Shown: positions 15,820-24,599, numbered from the stretch's first letter. The stretch: 53,409 nucleotides of DNA from Ruminococcaceae bacterium UBA1404 (GCA_002305075.1 DBQC01000012.1:1-53409), one strand, 5' to 3'. Translations and numbers: made by a program. Notes: generated by a model from the sequence alone, not told the origin.

Positions 15820-16511
15820 GAGGGGCTCTCCCCAAGAAGCCGACCGTAGTCTATGTCGGCCACCACATAGGCGGTATAGCCCTTCTCCCGCAGCTCGCAG
15901 GCCAGCTTCAGGGCCTCATCGTGGTCGCGAGAGGCGCAAATTTGCACCTTGTACCATGGGCAGGCAAAGCTCTCCAGACAGCGGCGGCGGCGCTCGCTCT
16001 GCTCGGTATAGGCCGCCTCGCACTGGTCTATAAAGCGCCCCCAAGCTCCGCCCAAGCGCAGGCTGTGGGGACAGTCCTTGCCGCCGAAGTCGTAGTGCTG
16101 ATGCACCGCATCCAGCCCAAGACTGTGCTCTATCAGCAGATGAGCCACCAGCCCGGCGGCCCGCTTACGGGTCTCGGCCGGGTCGGCGTCGCTGTTGACG
16201 CAGAGCAGCACCGAAATCCCCCGCAAATTGGCACTATGTAGCCCCATGCCGTCCCCGGCGTGGCAGCTGCATTCCTTGTCGGGAATCAGCCGAATCACCT
16301 GGGTGGCGTCCACCACATAGTGATAGCTCAGCGCCGTCACCCCGGCTCGGCACAGCCCGGCAAAGTAGCGGGCGTGGGCCAATGCGTCGGCACCGGGGAG
16401 GGTGCAGTCGCTCTCGTGGATGACGATGTACCGCTTTGCGCTTTGGCGTCCAGGACGCCCTATGGTGTCCACAGGCAGCAGCCGCTCTTTAATTTGCGGG
16501 CAGACCATCAC
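15816..16511 (-). CDS. N-acetylmuramoyl-L-alanine amidase (Amidase_2) with SPOR-like C-terminus
   Basis: A 231-aa peptidoglycan hydrolase that cuts the MurNAc-L-Ala bond. The N-terminal catalytic domain (about 25-165) shows RYIVIHESD (zinc His), SYHYVVDATQVIRLIPD, GISVLLCVNSDAD and HQHYDFGGKDCPHSLR with the second zinc His and the KDCP motif. Residues about 183-225 (PWYKVQICASRDHDEALKLA) resemble a SPOR domain, which binds denuded glycan strands. There is no signal peptide, so release through the adjacent holin is expected. It starts GTG 16511 (or ATG 16508) and overlaps the holin stop by 4 nt. It could be a phage endolysin or a CwlC-like mother-cell lysis enzyme. Confidence 0.82.
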   Translation of the reverse strand: MMVCPQIKERLLPVDTIGRPGRQSAKRYIVIHESDCTLPGADALAHARYFAGLCRAGVTALSYHYVVDATQVIRLIPDKECSCHAGDGMGLHSANLRGISVLLCVNSDADPAETRKRAAGLVAHLLIEHSLGLDAVHQHYDFGGKDCPHSLRLGGAWGRFIDQCEAAYTEQSERRRRCLESFACPWYKVQICASRDHDEALKLACELREKGYTAYVVADIDYGRLLGESPS

Positions 16512-16834
16512 AGCCCCTCCCCCTTTTTGTTAAAATAAAAGCCTTTGAAAGGGATTTGCGCCTTATCCCGCCGTGCAAACTGGCACCCTAACTGGTGCAG
16601 GTAAACGCTGAGCGCCGCCCCCATAAATCCTTCGGCCGCCCCCGGCAGCAGCGCACCAAGTGTATCCACGGGCTGTACTAGGGCAAGGGCTATGCCCATC
16701 AAACTGCCCGCCAGCCCCAGCACTGCCGGAATTAGGTGGCGGCGAAGACCCATCTTCTTTAGTAGCTCACCGCATAGAAAGAGCAGGGCCGCTATAAGCA
16801 GGGCAGAGCCCATGCGAACCACATATCCCTCCAT
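16508..16834 (-). CDS. Holin-like small membrane protein
   Basis: A 108-aa protein with a short N-terminus, three to four hydrophobic segments (SALLIAALLFLCGELL, LIPAVLGLAGSLMGIALAL, LLPGAAEGFMGAALSVYL) and a charged tail (FARRDKAQ, FNKKGEGL). This layout and its 4-nt overlap with an amidase gene are typical of phage holin families. The segment order resembles phage holins annotated in Clostridia. The ATG at 16834 has a GGAGGT ribosome site. It would form membrane lesions that let the amidase reach the wall. No phage structural genes lie next to it. Confidence 0.72.
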   Translation of the reverse strand: MEGYVVRMGSALLIAALLFLCGELLKKMGLRRHLIPAVLGLAGSLMGIALALVQPVDTLGALLPGAAEGFMGAALSVYLHQLGCQFARRDKAQIPFKGFYFNKKGEGL

Positions 16835-16935
16835 GTAAGACCACCTCCATATGGCATTTTATGCGGCCTGCAAAGGGGCCGTCACTTGGCGGTGGTGCCC
16901 CGGGGTTCTGCACAAGCGCCCCGACCGCTTTGGAC

Positions 16936-16960
16936 GCACAAAACCCCCGCAAACCGGGGG
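16936..16960 (-). promoter_or_regulatory. Hairpin with T-run upstream of the holin gene
   Basis: CCCCCG and CGGGGG (16944-16960) form a 6-bp GC stem, and on the minus strand TTTTGTG follows. It sits about 105 nt before the holin start, in the leader, so it could act as an attenuator or as the end of another transcript. The stretch 16835-17134 contains no other clear gene; two copies of ACTCCCGCCG lie at about 16998 and 17045. Confidence 0.4.
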
Positions 16961-17134
16961 TGCGCAGGCCGATGTCCGCCGAAGAAAGAATTTAAGCACT
17001 CCCGCCGGCTTTGGGTGGCAGCAAGTTCATGGTAAATTTTGGTGACTCCCGCCGCTTCGCCGAGGTTCGACCGACCCTTTTAGGTAGAGTAAAGGGGCAG
17101 TGGTCTGCTGCAAATGAACTCTGTGAGGCCGGTT

Positions 17135-17770
17135 ATGAAAAACACGCTGTATCGTCCTTCCTTCCGCATGGGGTGGAGCCCTCCGAACTGGCCGCTGGCC
17201 GCCACCACGGCGCTGGTAGCCGCCGGCGGGGTTCTGTGGGTCGGCGGCCGGGTGGTTGTGCTAAGGCGAAAGAACAAGCAGCTTTGGGCCATGAGCTACC
17301 GCGATGCTCTGACCGGCGCCTACAACCGCCGCTATCTGCTGGAGTTTTTGCGCCGGGAAATGGCCCGCGCCCACCGAGTGGACAGCCCACTCTGCCTGAT
17401 GATGCTGGACATCGATCACTTTAAAGCCATCAACGACCGCCATGGCCACGGCTTTGGAGATGCCGTGCTGGTGGACTTTACCCGCTGTATACAAAACAGC
17501 CTGCGTGGCTACGACATATTAAGCCGCATAGGGGGCGAGGAGTTTGTGGTGGTGCTCACCGACACCGCCCTGCCCTCGGCCCGGATTGTGGCCGAGCGTA
17601 TGCGCAAATCTGTGGCGGCACTACGCCCCCGGGGCGAGACGGTGACCGTGAGCATCGGCCTTGTGCAGCGGCGCCCCGACGAGGATGTAAGCGTGCTGCT
17701 GGCCCGGGCCGACACCTGTCTGTACACCGCCAAACGCCAGGGCCGCAACCGGGTAGTGGAGGAGCCCTAA
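17135..17770 (+). CDS. Membrane-anchored diguanylate cyclase (GGDEF domain)
   Basis: About 211 aa. One N-terminal membrane segment (about 17-37, LAATTALVAAGGVLWVGG) leads to a GGDEF domain (about 50-205). LTGAYNRRYL, MLDIDHFKAINDRHGHGFGD and the active-site IGGEEF are intact, so c-di-GMP synthesis from GTP is likely. An inhibitory I-site RGYD lies five residues before GGEEF, so product inhibition is expected. ATG 17135 has GAGG 6 nt upstream; ATG 17114 has none. It is convergent to a second GGDEF protein, with a shared hairpin between them. No input domain is present beyond the membrane segment. Confidence 0.88.
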   Translation: MKNTLYRPSFRMGWSPPNWPLAATTALVAAGGVLWVGGRVVVLRRKNKQLWAMSYRDALTGAYNRRYLLEFLRREMARAHRVDSPLCLMMLDIDHFKAINDRHGHGFGDAVLVDFTRCIQNSLRGYDILSRIGGEEFVVVLTDTALPSARIVAERMRKSVAALRPRGETVTVSIGLVQRRPDEDVSVLLARADTCLYTAKRQGRNRVVEEP

Positions 17771-17777
17771 ACGCAGC

Positions 17778-17806
17778 ATAGCCCGCCCCTTTCGGGGCGG
17801 GCTATA
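17778..17806. terminator. Shared hairpin between two GGDEF genes
   Basis: ATAGCCCGCCCC and GGGGCGGGCTAT form a 12-bp stem with a short loop. The T-run is weak (TATTGG), so efficiency is uncertain. Confidence 0.6.
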
Positions 17807-17823
17807 TTGGTCAGTATCAACAT

Positions 17824-19935
17824 TTAGGTATTAACCAGGCTGTTTGCCCATTTTACGGCCGCCATATAGGCCTCGTTAATCAAAGTGCTGGTCAGGCCGG
17901 TTTTCTCGCTAAAGCGGCTGACCTCCTCCCAGTTGGCGCATTCGTAGTGGCCAAAAAAGGCCAGCAGGTCGGCGTGGGGGCCGGTTTTGGTAAGCAGCGA
18001 GGAGGAAATGTCCTCGTGCAGGGGCATCTCCTCAAGCACCTCGGCCAAGGGGCGATCCATGGCCACCCCCAGCAGTGAGATCAGTCCCACCAAAAATACA
18101 TGGCGGGGGTCCCGGCGCGGAATAAAATGCGGGGCCAGCAGTTCGGCAAACCTGGCCCGCACCAGGGAGATGCGCACCAGCTCGAGGGGCTTGCCCGGCG
18201 CTATACCACGCATACCCAGCAGCGCAATCCAGCGCTTAAGATGCTCCTCGCCCAGATAGGCCACCGCCATAGAGATGGAGGAAATGCGGTTGGGCAACGC
18301 CAGGGCCGCCGAGTTAAGCAGCTTGAGCAGCCGGTAGGACAGGGCCAAATCCGAGGAGATGACCCGGCTTACCTCCACAAAGTCCATGTAGCCCTCGGCG
18401 GACGAGAGCTGCAGCAGTCGGTAGTAGTTGTGGCGAATGGGCTCGATATCCTTGGTTTTGGCCGTGACCGGGCTGCCCTCTCTAAAGTAAAAGCCCTGAA
18501 ACAGCGTATAGCCCCGAGCCTTGGCCTGCTCGTAATGGGCGTAGCTGTTGACGCCCGAGGCAATAAACACCTTGTGGGGATTTTTGGCGATGAGTTTGCG
18601 CTCGGCCTCGCCGTTTGACTCCATGTCGATGCGGATAAAATCGCACAGGCCCAGCAGCGGCTCGGTGATATCGACGGCCCGCATACCGCTTAGGGCGATG
18701 CGAAAACCATTTTCCCGCAGCTTGATAACATCGCTCAGCTCGCCCATGCCCGTGTCGGGGTCCACAGACACCTCGATGATAAACTTGTGCCGCAGCCCCG
18801 ACGGCGGCGAGGAGAGCATCTGCCGGGTGTAGGCGATAAAATAACAGGCCCGACTGCACAGGTCGTCCAGCTCCAGCATATCGATGGTGCGGTTATACTC
18901 GCTGAGCTGCATATGGCCGTCCTCGTCCTCAACGGGGGGACTGCTGTCGATCAGCTGGTAACCAAAGGTGATGCCGGCCGAATCGAGCACCGGCTGAATG
19001 TTCACAAAAATATCCCGCAGGCTGCGAGCCCCATCCAGCTCCTCTCGGAAAAAAGCAATGCGGTTGCGGCCGTTCTGCTTGGCTTCGTACAGGGCGATGT
19101 CGGCCCTGCGCAGCAGTTCGGAGTACTGATGCCCGTGCTCGGGGAAAAAGGCCGCCCCCATACTGAGCGTACAGCTCAAATCGATATTGGGCATGGAATA
19201 GGCTCTAAGCGCCCCGCCCAGCAGCCGCTCGTAATAGAGCCGCGGGTCCTCGGGGCGGGTGGGGCTGGAGTAGAGCAGCGCAAACTCGTCGCCGCCCAGC
19301 CGGTAGAGGTGGCCCGAAAAGGCCGGCACACCCTCGAGGTAATCGGTGAGGGCACGAAGCATAAAGTCGCCGATATGATGGCCATAAGTGTCGTTTACGG
19401 CCTTAAAATTATCCAGGTCTATAATGCCCACCATACCATATAGGCGGCCCATGGCAATTTCGTGCTCGAGGGCTTCGATGTCCTCCTTAAGGCGCCGCCG
19501 ATTGGGAATGCCGGTGAGAGGATCCCGGTAAGCCATCTCATAGAGCCGGGCGGTGGCCGATCGGGCCTCGTGCACATCCCGCAGAGCAAAAATCAGGGCG
19601 GGCTTATCGTCGGTCCAAGTAATCTTATTAACCGAAACCTCGAACATACGGCGGTTTTCGTCTAAAATATCAAAAGTGGCGGGGAAAACCGTCAGAGCGT
19701 TTCCGCCCCCGGGTCCGCCGGGGCAGCGGCTGCATAAACTCGGAAAAAAGCCCAGATAGCCCCGGTCGCAATGAGCCTTGTCCCAGTTCTCTTCGGGAAG
19801 ATGGGCCTTTGCAGCGGCGTTCATGTATAGCACCCGGCAGCTGGAGGGCCGCACCACAACAATGTTGCTGGTCTGGCTGTCTAAAATACCTCCCACCAGA
19901 TGCTGCAGCTTTTGTGACTTTCGCTTGTCGAACAC
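17824..19935 (-). CDS. GGDEF - degenerate EAL - HDOD signalling protein
   Basis: About 703 aa. Residues 1-125 look PAS-like (SNIVVVRPSSCRVLYMN, FEVSVNKITW) and carry a CSRCPGGPGGG stretch. A GGDEF domain follows (about 140-305) with LTGIPNRRRL, GIIDLDNFKAVNDTYGHHIGD and intact LGGDEF; no RxxD I-site precedes it. Next comes an EAL-like domain (about 315-510) lacking the EAL motif (GYQLID in its place) and a C-terminal HDOD domain (about 510-700), as in B. subtilis YuxH. The protein probably makes or senses c-di-GMP. GTG 19935 has AAGGGAG 12 nt upstream; GTG 19977 has no ribosome site. Confidence 0.82.
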   Translation of the reverse strand: MFDKRKSQKLQHLVGGILDSQTSNIVVVRPSSCRVLYMNAAAKAHLPEENWDKAHCDRGYLGFFPSLCSRCPGGPGGGNALTVFPATFDILDENRRMFEVSVNKITWTDDKPALIFALRDVHEARSATARLYEMAYRDPLTGIPNRRRLKEDIEALEHEIAMGRLYGMVGIIDLDNFKAVNDTYGHHIGDFMLRALTDYLEGVPAFSGHLYRLGGDEFALLYSSPTRPEDPRLYYERLLGGALRAYSMPNIDLSCTLSMGAAFFPEHGHQYSELLRRADIALYEAKQNGRNRIAFFREELDGARSLRDIFVNIQPVLDSAGITFGYQLIDSSPPVEDEDGHMQLSEYNRTIDMLELDDLCSRACYFIAYTRQMLSSPPSGLRHKFIIEVSVDPDTGMGELSDVIKLRENGFRIALSGMRAVDITEPLLGLCDFIRIDMESNGEAERKLIAKNPHKVFIASGVNSYAHYEQAKARGYTLFQGFYFREGSPVTAKTKDIEPIRHNYYRLLQLSSAEGYMDFVEVSRVISSDLALSYRLLKLLNSAALALPNRISSISMAVAYLGEEHLKRWIALLGMRGIAPGKPLELVRISLVRARFAELLAPHFIPRRDPRHVFLVGLISLLGVAMDRPLAEVLEEMPLHEDISSSLLTKTGPHADLLAFFGHYECANWEEVSRFSEKTGLTSTLINEAYMAAVKWANSLVNT

Positions 19936-20011
19936 GATACAAGCACGCTCCCTTGTGCCGCATTTTGCGGCTCGCACGACTATGTAAACAAGATGTAACC
20001 TTACTTATTAG

Positions 20012-20040
20012 TATATATTTACTGTAACGCATCTTGTAAA
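20012..20040 (-). promoter_or_regulatory. Sigma-A promoter of the GGDEF-EAL-HDOD gene
   Basis: Minus strand: TTTACA (20040-20035), a 17-nt spacer and TATATA (20017-20012). Confidence 0.6.
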
Positions 20041-20087
20041 AAATAGCAAGAACCTGACGAAAAACACCGGTAAAAAAACCAAATTTA

Positions 20088-20096
20088 TGCTATACT
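20088..20096 (+). promoter_or_regulatory. Extended -10 promoter of the threonine aldolase gene
   Basis: TGCTATACT matches an extended -10 (TGnTATAAT). No good -35 is seen. The start codon is 47 nt downstream with AAAAGGAG between. Confidence 0.55.
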
Positions 20097-20142
20097 GTTA
20101 TCATGTTTTGTGCTATCTATTTTTTAAAAAGGAGACTGCCCC

Positions 20143-21174
20143 ATGCTGCGATTTGAAAGCGACTATCTCGAGGGGGCCCATCCGGCCATCCTAGAGGCCC
20201 TAGTGGACTCCAATTTTGAACAGGCGCCCGGCTACGGAACCGACCCCCACTGTGAGCGGGCCCGGGACCTTATCCGTGGGCTCTGCGAGGCTCCCGTCGC
20301 CCAGGTGCATTTTTTAGTGGGGGGCACCCAGACCAACCAGACGGTGATTGCCGCTTTGCTGCGGCCCCATCAGGGGGTTGTGTCGGCCACCAGCGGCCAC
20401 ATCTACACCAACGAGAGCGGCGCCATCGAGGCCACCGGCCACAAAGTGCTTGCACTGCCCACCGAGGACGGCAAAATCACCGCCGAGCAGGTGCGCAAAA
20501 TCCATGCCGACCACTTTGACAGCCCCATCGCCGAGCACAAGGTGCAGCCGGGCATGGTCTATATCTCCCACCCCTCCGAGACCGGCACCACCTACAGCCT
20601 AGAGGAGCTTACCGAGCTTAGCCGGGCCTGCCGAGAGTTGGGTCTGCCGCTGTTTATGGACGGCGCCCGGATGGCCTATGGTCTGGCCGCCCGGCCCGAG
20701 GTGTCCCTTAGCCAGATCGCCCGGCTGTGCGATGTGTTTTACATCGGCGGCACCAAGGTGGGGGCGCTGTTTGGCGAGGCGGTGGTCATCCCCAATCCTG
20801 CGCTGATGCCCGACTTCCGCTATCACATCAAGCAGCGGGGGGGTATGCTGGCCAAGGGGCGGCTGCTGGGCATCCAGTTTGAGGTGCTGATGGCCGACGG
20901 CCTTTACGAGCGCCTGGGCCGCCGTGCGGTAGAGCAGGCCGGACGCATTCGGGCTGCACTGGCCGAGCAGGGCTTTGGCTTTCGCTACGACTCACTGTCC
21001 AACCAGCTCTTCCCCATTCTGCCCAAGGCCGCGCGCGAGAGCCTCGGGCGGGAATTCTCCTTTAGCCTTTTGCAGCGGCTGGATGACGACCTTGCGGTCA
21101 TACGGATCTGCACCAGCTGGGCCACCACCGATGAGGCTGTAGACAGGCTGATTGCCCACATCAAACAGCTCTAG
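20143..21174 (+). CDS. Low-specificity L-threonine aldolase-type PLP lyase
   Basis: A 343-aa fold-type I PLP enzyme that splits L-threonine or allo-threonine into glycine and acetaldehyde. FESDYLEGAHPAIL opens the protein; VHFLVGGTQTNQTVI (about 56-70) is the phosphate-binding start, PLFMDGARMAYGL (about 169-181) supplies the PLP Asp and Arg, and FYIGGTKVGALFGEA (about 204-218) holds the PLP lysine after GGTK. Length is normal. It is a single gene with its own promoter and terminator. A related beta-eliminating lyase activity cannot be excluded. Confidence 0.87.
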   Translation: MLRFESDYLEGAHPAILEALVDSNFEQAPGYGTDPHCERARDLIRGLCEAPVAQVHFLVGGTQTNQTVIAALLRPHQGVVSATSGHIYTNESGAIEATGHKVLALPTEDGKITAEQVRKIHADHFDSPIAEHKVQPGMVYISHPSETGTTYSLEELTELSRACRELGLPLFMDGARMAYGLAARPEVSLSQIARLCDVFYIGGTKVGALFGEAVVIPNPALMPDFRYHIKQRGGMLAKGRLLGIQFEVLMADGLYERLGRRAVEQAGRIRAALAEQGFGFRYDSLSNQLFPILPKAARESLGREFSFSLLQRLDDDLAVIRICTSWATTDEAVDRLIAHIKQL

Positions 21175-21192
21175 CGCAGCATGAAACCCAAT

Positions 21193-21227
21193 AAAACAGC
21201 CCGCCCCACATGGGGCGGGCTGTTTTT
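21193..21227. terminator. Bidirectional terminator after the threonine aldolase gene
   Basis: AAAACAGCCCGCCCC (21193-21207) and GGGGCGGGCTGTTTT (21212-21226) form a perfect 15-bp stem with a 4-nt loop. Confidence 0.92.
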
Positions 21228-21245
21228 AGTCCTGCTCGGGTCGGC

Positions 21246-22214
21246 CTAATGCTCGGGCCGGTGCTCGATAAACTTAACCGTATATTCCTCCAAAGTGGGG
21301 ATGCCCCGCTCAAACATATCGGTGGCGATCTCCACCCCCACATAGGTGATGTGCCAGGGCTCATACTGATAGCCGGTGGCCCATTCCCAACCCTGGGGAT
21401 AGCGCAAAATAAAGCCGTAAAGATGGGCATTTTCGTGCACATAGGCGCACTCGGGGGTGTTTTCGAAGTCCAGCAGGCCGCCGCTGGAGCCGGCTAAGTC
21501 CACCGCACGGCCCGTGTGATGCTCGCTAAAGCCGGGTCGGGCGCTGTAGGTGTCCACCACCTCGGCGGAATCTTTTTGCAAATAGCCCTCGTAAAGCCGG
21601 CGCTGACTGTCTATGCTGCGATAGCCCGACACGGCCGAAAACCGATAGCCGGCCGCTCGCCCCGCCGCCTGAAAGGCATAGTAGGCCCCAGCCGTCTCGG
21701 CAGTCATGGGATAGCCGCCCACATCCACAAGACCCTCGGGGACAAAATCGTCGGGCAGGCGGCGGTATTTGCTCACAATGTAGTGGGCGCTGCCGGTGTT
21801 CCGGGCGGGCTCGTAGTCCACATAATGCCGGCCGTCCAGCCCGGCGTTGACCCGCCAGACCACCTCGCCCTCGTTAAGCTCGGGATGGAGCCGGGCGTAT
21901 TCGGCATAACGCTGGGCCTTATCGGCCTCGTAGTAATAGAGCCGGGCAAATCCGTCGGTCTCGGGTGGGGCGGAGGATACCGGCTCGGAGGCAGGCTCGG
22001 GGACCGGCTCGGGTGTCGGGGAGGGGTCTTGGTCGGCCGAGCTGCCACCCTCGGGGGAGATGTCCTCCGCTTCCGGGGCAGCCTGCCCAGGTGGGTCGGG
22101 CCGGTCATATAGCCAGAGCGCCGCTGCGGCGCCGGCCACCAGCAACCCAAGACAGGCCGCCGCCAGCAAAACCCGTCTGCGCCGTCTTTTGGGGGACGGC
22201 CTTTTTATCTGCAT
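21246..22214 (-). CDS. VanY/LdcB-type D-alanyl-D-alanine carboxypeptidase
   Basis: A 322-aa membrane-anchored M15B peptidase that trims the terminal D-Ala of peptidoglycan peptides outside the membrane. It has a basic N-terminus (KRPSPKRRRRR) and one membrane segment (about 15-35). A proline- and acid-rich linker follows (to about 85), then the catalytic domain. GYRSIDSQ (about 195), SEHHTGRAVDLA (about 230-241, the zinc His and Asp of SxHxxGxAxD) and EPWHITYVG (about 288, Glu and second His) are all present. A GGAGG site precedes ATG 22214. It may act in wall maturation or glycopeptide tolerance. Confidence 0.9.
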   Translation of the reverse strand: MQIKRPSPKRRRRRVLLAAACLGLLVAGAAAALWLYDRPDPPGQAAPEAEDISPEGGSSADQDPSPTPEPVPEPASEPVSSAPPETDGFARLYYYEADKAQRYAEYARLHPELNEGEVVWRVNAGLDGRHYVDYEPARNTGSAHYIVSKYRRLPDDFVPEGLVDVGGYPMTAETAGAYYAFQAAGRAAGYRFSAVSGYRSIDSQRRLYEGYLQKDSAEVVDTYSARPGFSEHHTGRAVDLAGSSGGLLDFENTPECAYVHENAHLYGFILRYPQGWEWATGYQYEPWHITYVGVEIATDMFERGIPTLEEYTVKFIEHRPEH

Positions 22215-22282
22215 GGATAAAACCTCCTAAAGGCATGGCGTATAAAGCGCCGCCATAGGGCGGCGCTTTGAGGGTTGGCAGA

Positions 22283-22642
22283 CTATCGCCGGTCGGGGCG
22301 GGTCTTGTCCCGGTTTTTAAGCTGCTCGGCCTGTTCGGCCAGGCGCTGCTCGCTCCGCTCGGCCCTCTCCCGCTCGATGGCGCCGGCATAATCTTTCCGG
22401 CTCAGCCGATCGAACCATCCAAAGTGGTCGAACACCGACATCAGCGCAAACACCCCGATAAAAGGGATGCTCCACAGCCAGAGACTGATAAGCCAGTCGG
22501 GGGCATAGCCCATGAAGCGCAGCACGATGACCGCCACCAGCCAGATGGCAAAGACGCCGCACCACAGGAGTTTGTGAGGGGCCAATAGCCGCCCGATGCC
22601 TTCAATAATCATGGCAAAAAATGCGTTGGATTGTTTAAACAA
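22283..22642 (-). CDS. Small membrane protein with a charged tail, unknown
   Basis: A protein of up to 119 aa. Two membrane segments (about 26-43 and 49-68) are joined by a short turn with GYAPDWLIS. After them lies a charged helix with EREERSEQRLAEQAEQLKNRDK-like composition, probably coiled coil in the cytoplasm. No domain is recognised. TTG 22642 is the longest start and has a weak GGTGAAGAGAA site; ATG (codon 11) is the alternative. A 14-bp palindrome ATTGTTTAAACAAT covers the start region and could be an operator. Confidence 0.6.
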   Translation of the reverse strand: MFKQSNAFFAMIIEGIGRLLAPHKLLWCGVFAIWLVAVIVLRFMGYAPDWLISLWLWSIPFIGVFALMSVFDHFGWFDRLSRKDYAGAIERERAERSEQRLAEQAEQLKNRDKTRPDRR

Positions 22643-22711
22643 TTCTCTTCACCGCCTTGGGGATTATTGTAGCATAAACATAAGAGGAATACGAGGGGGC
22701 ATTCGCACCCG

Positions 22712-24532
22712 CTATCGGGGCTTTTTAAGGGCCCGCATACGCTGGGCATGGTCTAACTCAGCTTTGCGAATGCGTACCGATTTGGGTGTTACCTCCAGCA
22801 TCTCGTCGGCAGCCAAAAATTCTATGGCAGCCTCTAAGCTCATCTTGCGGGGGGGCACCAGGCGCAAAGCGTCGTCGCTGCCGCTGGCCCGCATGTTGGT
22901 CAGCTGCTTTTTTTTGCAGACATTAACCACCAGATCGTCGCCGGTGGGGGTGGTACCCACCACCATCCCGGCGTAGACCGGCGTGCCCGGCTCGATAAAC
23001 AGCTCGCCCCGGTCCTGGGCACTGTACAGGCCGTAGGCCACGGCCTCGCCGCTTTCGTAGGCAATGAGAGAGCCGGTGGAGCGGCCGGGCAGTTCCCCCC
23101 GATGGGGGTCGTAACCGTCGAACACCGTGCTCAGGATACCCTCGCCATGGGTGCGGGTTAAAAATTCCCCCCGGTAGCCAAACAGCCCTCGGGCCGGAAT
23201 GCGAAAGCTCACCCGTACCCGGCTGCCCAAGGGCTCCATGGAGAGCAGCTCACCGCCCCGGCGCCCCATCTCGCCGATGACTGCGCCCGAATAGGTCTCG
23301 GGCAGGTCGGCGGTCATGATCTCGTAGGGCTCCAGCGTGCGGCCGTCCTGCTCTTTCATCAGCGCCCGGGCGGGGCCGACCGCAAACTCGTAGCCTTCCC
23401 TTCGCATATTCTCGATGAGGATGCCCAGGTGCATCTCGCCACGGCCCATCACGCTAAAGGATTCGGTGGTGTCCCCCTCCTCCACCTTGAGGGAGAGGTC
23501 GCGCAGCGCCTCCTTAAAGAGCCGGGCTCTAAGCTGCCGGGAGGTGACAAATTTACCCTCTCGGCCGGCGAAGGGCGAGTCGTTGACATAAAAGGTCATG
23601 GCCACCGTGGGCTCCGAGATGGGCACAAAGGGCAGCGGCTCGGGGCTTGCGGGGTGGCATAGAGTGTTGCCGATGCCAATGTCCTCGATGCCCGAAACGG
23701 CCACAATCTCGCCGGCCTCGGCCGCCTGAATAGGCGTGCGCCCGGTGCCCTCAAAGCTGTATAGCGCCGAGATGCGACCTTTTTTTTGAAAGGCGGGGTT
23801 GTGATAGTCCACCACCGCCACCTCCTGCCCCACCTCGATGCGGCCCCGGGCAATGCGCCCGATGGCGATACGGCCCACAAAGTCGTTGTAGTCCACGGTG
23901 GACACGCACAGCTGCAAGGGGCCGTGCGGGTCGGTGTCCGGGGCGGGAATGTGGCTGAAAATAGCTTCAAACAGCGGCGCAAAGCTGTCCATAGGCCCGT
24001 CGGGGGACAGTCCCGCAAGACCGGATCGCCCCGAGGCGAACAGCACCGGGCCGTCGAGGCAGCTCTCGTCGGCCCCGAGGTCGATCATCAGCTCGAGCAC
24101 CATCTCCACCACTTCGTAGCTGCGGGCGTCGGGCCGGTCTATTTTGTTGATGACCGTGATGACCGGCAGCCCCAGCTCCAGCGCACGGGAGAGCACAAAC
24201 CGGGTTTGGGGCATAGGGCCTTCGGCGGCGTCCACCAGCAGCAGCACACCGTCCACCATGCCCAGCACCCGTTCCACCTCGCCGCCAAAGTCGGCGTGTC
24301 CGGGGGTGTCCACGATATTGATTTTAATCCCCTCATAGGTGACCGAGGCATTTTTGGATAGGATGGTGATGCCCCGCTCCCGCTCGAGGTCGCCCGAGTC
24401 CATCACCCGATCGGTGACGGCTTGATTCTGCCGGTATAAGCCGCTTTGCCGCAGCATTTGGTCTACAAGGGTGGTTTTGCCATGGTCCACATGGGCTATT
24501 ATGGCAATGTTACGCAGATTGTGTCTTAACAA
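22712..24532 (-). CDS. typA: Translational GTPase TypA/BipA
   Basis: A 606-aa ribosome-binding GTPase of the EF-G superfamily, linked to ribosome assembly and stress adaptation. The G domain shows IAHVDHGKTTLVDQ (G1), RGITILSKN (G2), DTPGHADFGG (G3), NKIDRPDA (G4) and FASGRSG (G5). Domains II, III and V plus a TypA C-terminal domain follow (VVNVCKKKQLTNMRASGSD, about 510-528). TTG 24532 is chosen because GGAGGAAC lies just upstream and the resulting length is the family norm; the frame runs 58 codons further without a ribosome site. Confidence 0.95.
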   Translation of the reverse strand: MLRHNLRNIAIIAHVDHGKTTLVDQMLRQSGLYRQNQAVTDRVMDSGDLERERGITILSKNASVTYEGIKINIVDTPGHADFGGEVERVLGMVDGVLLLVDAAEGPMPQTRFVLSRALELGLPVITVINKIDRPDARSYEVVEMVLELMIDLGADESCLDGPVLFASGRSGLAGLSPDGPMDSFAPLFEAIFSHIPAPDTDPHGPLQLCVSTVDYNDFVGRIAIGRIARGRIEVGQEVAVVDYHNPAFQKKGRISALYSFEGTGRTPIQAAEAGEIVAVSGIEDIGIGNTLCHPASPEPLPFVPISEPTVAMTFYVNDSPFAGREGKFVTSRQLRARLFKEALRDLSLKVEEGDTTESFSVMGRGEMHLGILIENMRREGYEFAVGPARALMKEQDGRTLEPYEIMTADLPETYSGAVIGEMGRRGGELLSMEPLGSRVRVSFRIPARGLFGYRGEFLTRTHGEGILSTVFDGYDPHRGELPGRSTGSLIAYESGEAVAYGLYSAQDRGELFIEPGTPVYAGMVVGTTPTGDDLVVNVCKKKQLTNMRASGSDDALRLVPPRKMSLEAAIEFLAADEMLEVTPKSVRIRKAELDHAQRMRALKKPR

Positions 24533-24599
24533 GTTTGTTCCTCCAGTGGGGCCTTTGCCCCGGTCGCGCGTGGTGCGCTTTAAGATTTTCCGACTGTTT

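Noticed and set aside
16940..17110. c-di-GMP riboswitch before the diguanylate cyclase gene
   Set aside because: Only a GC hairpin and short repeats are present; the conserved GEMM core elements are not seen.
17011..17424. Plus-strand frame across the GGDEF gene start
   Set aside because: It is out of frame with the GGDEF domain and its translation is low complexity.
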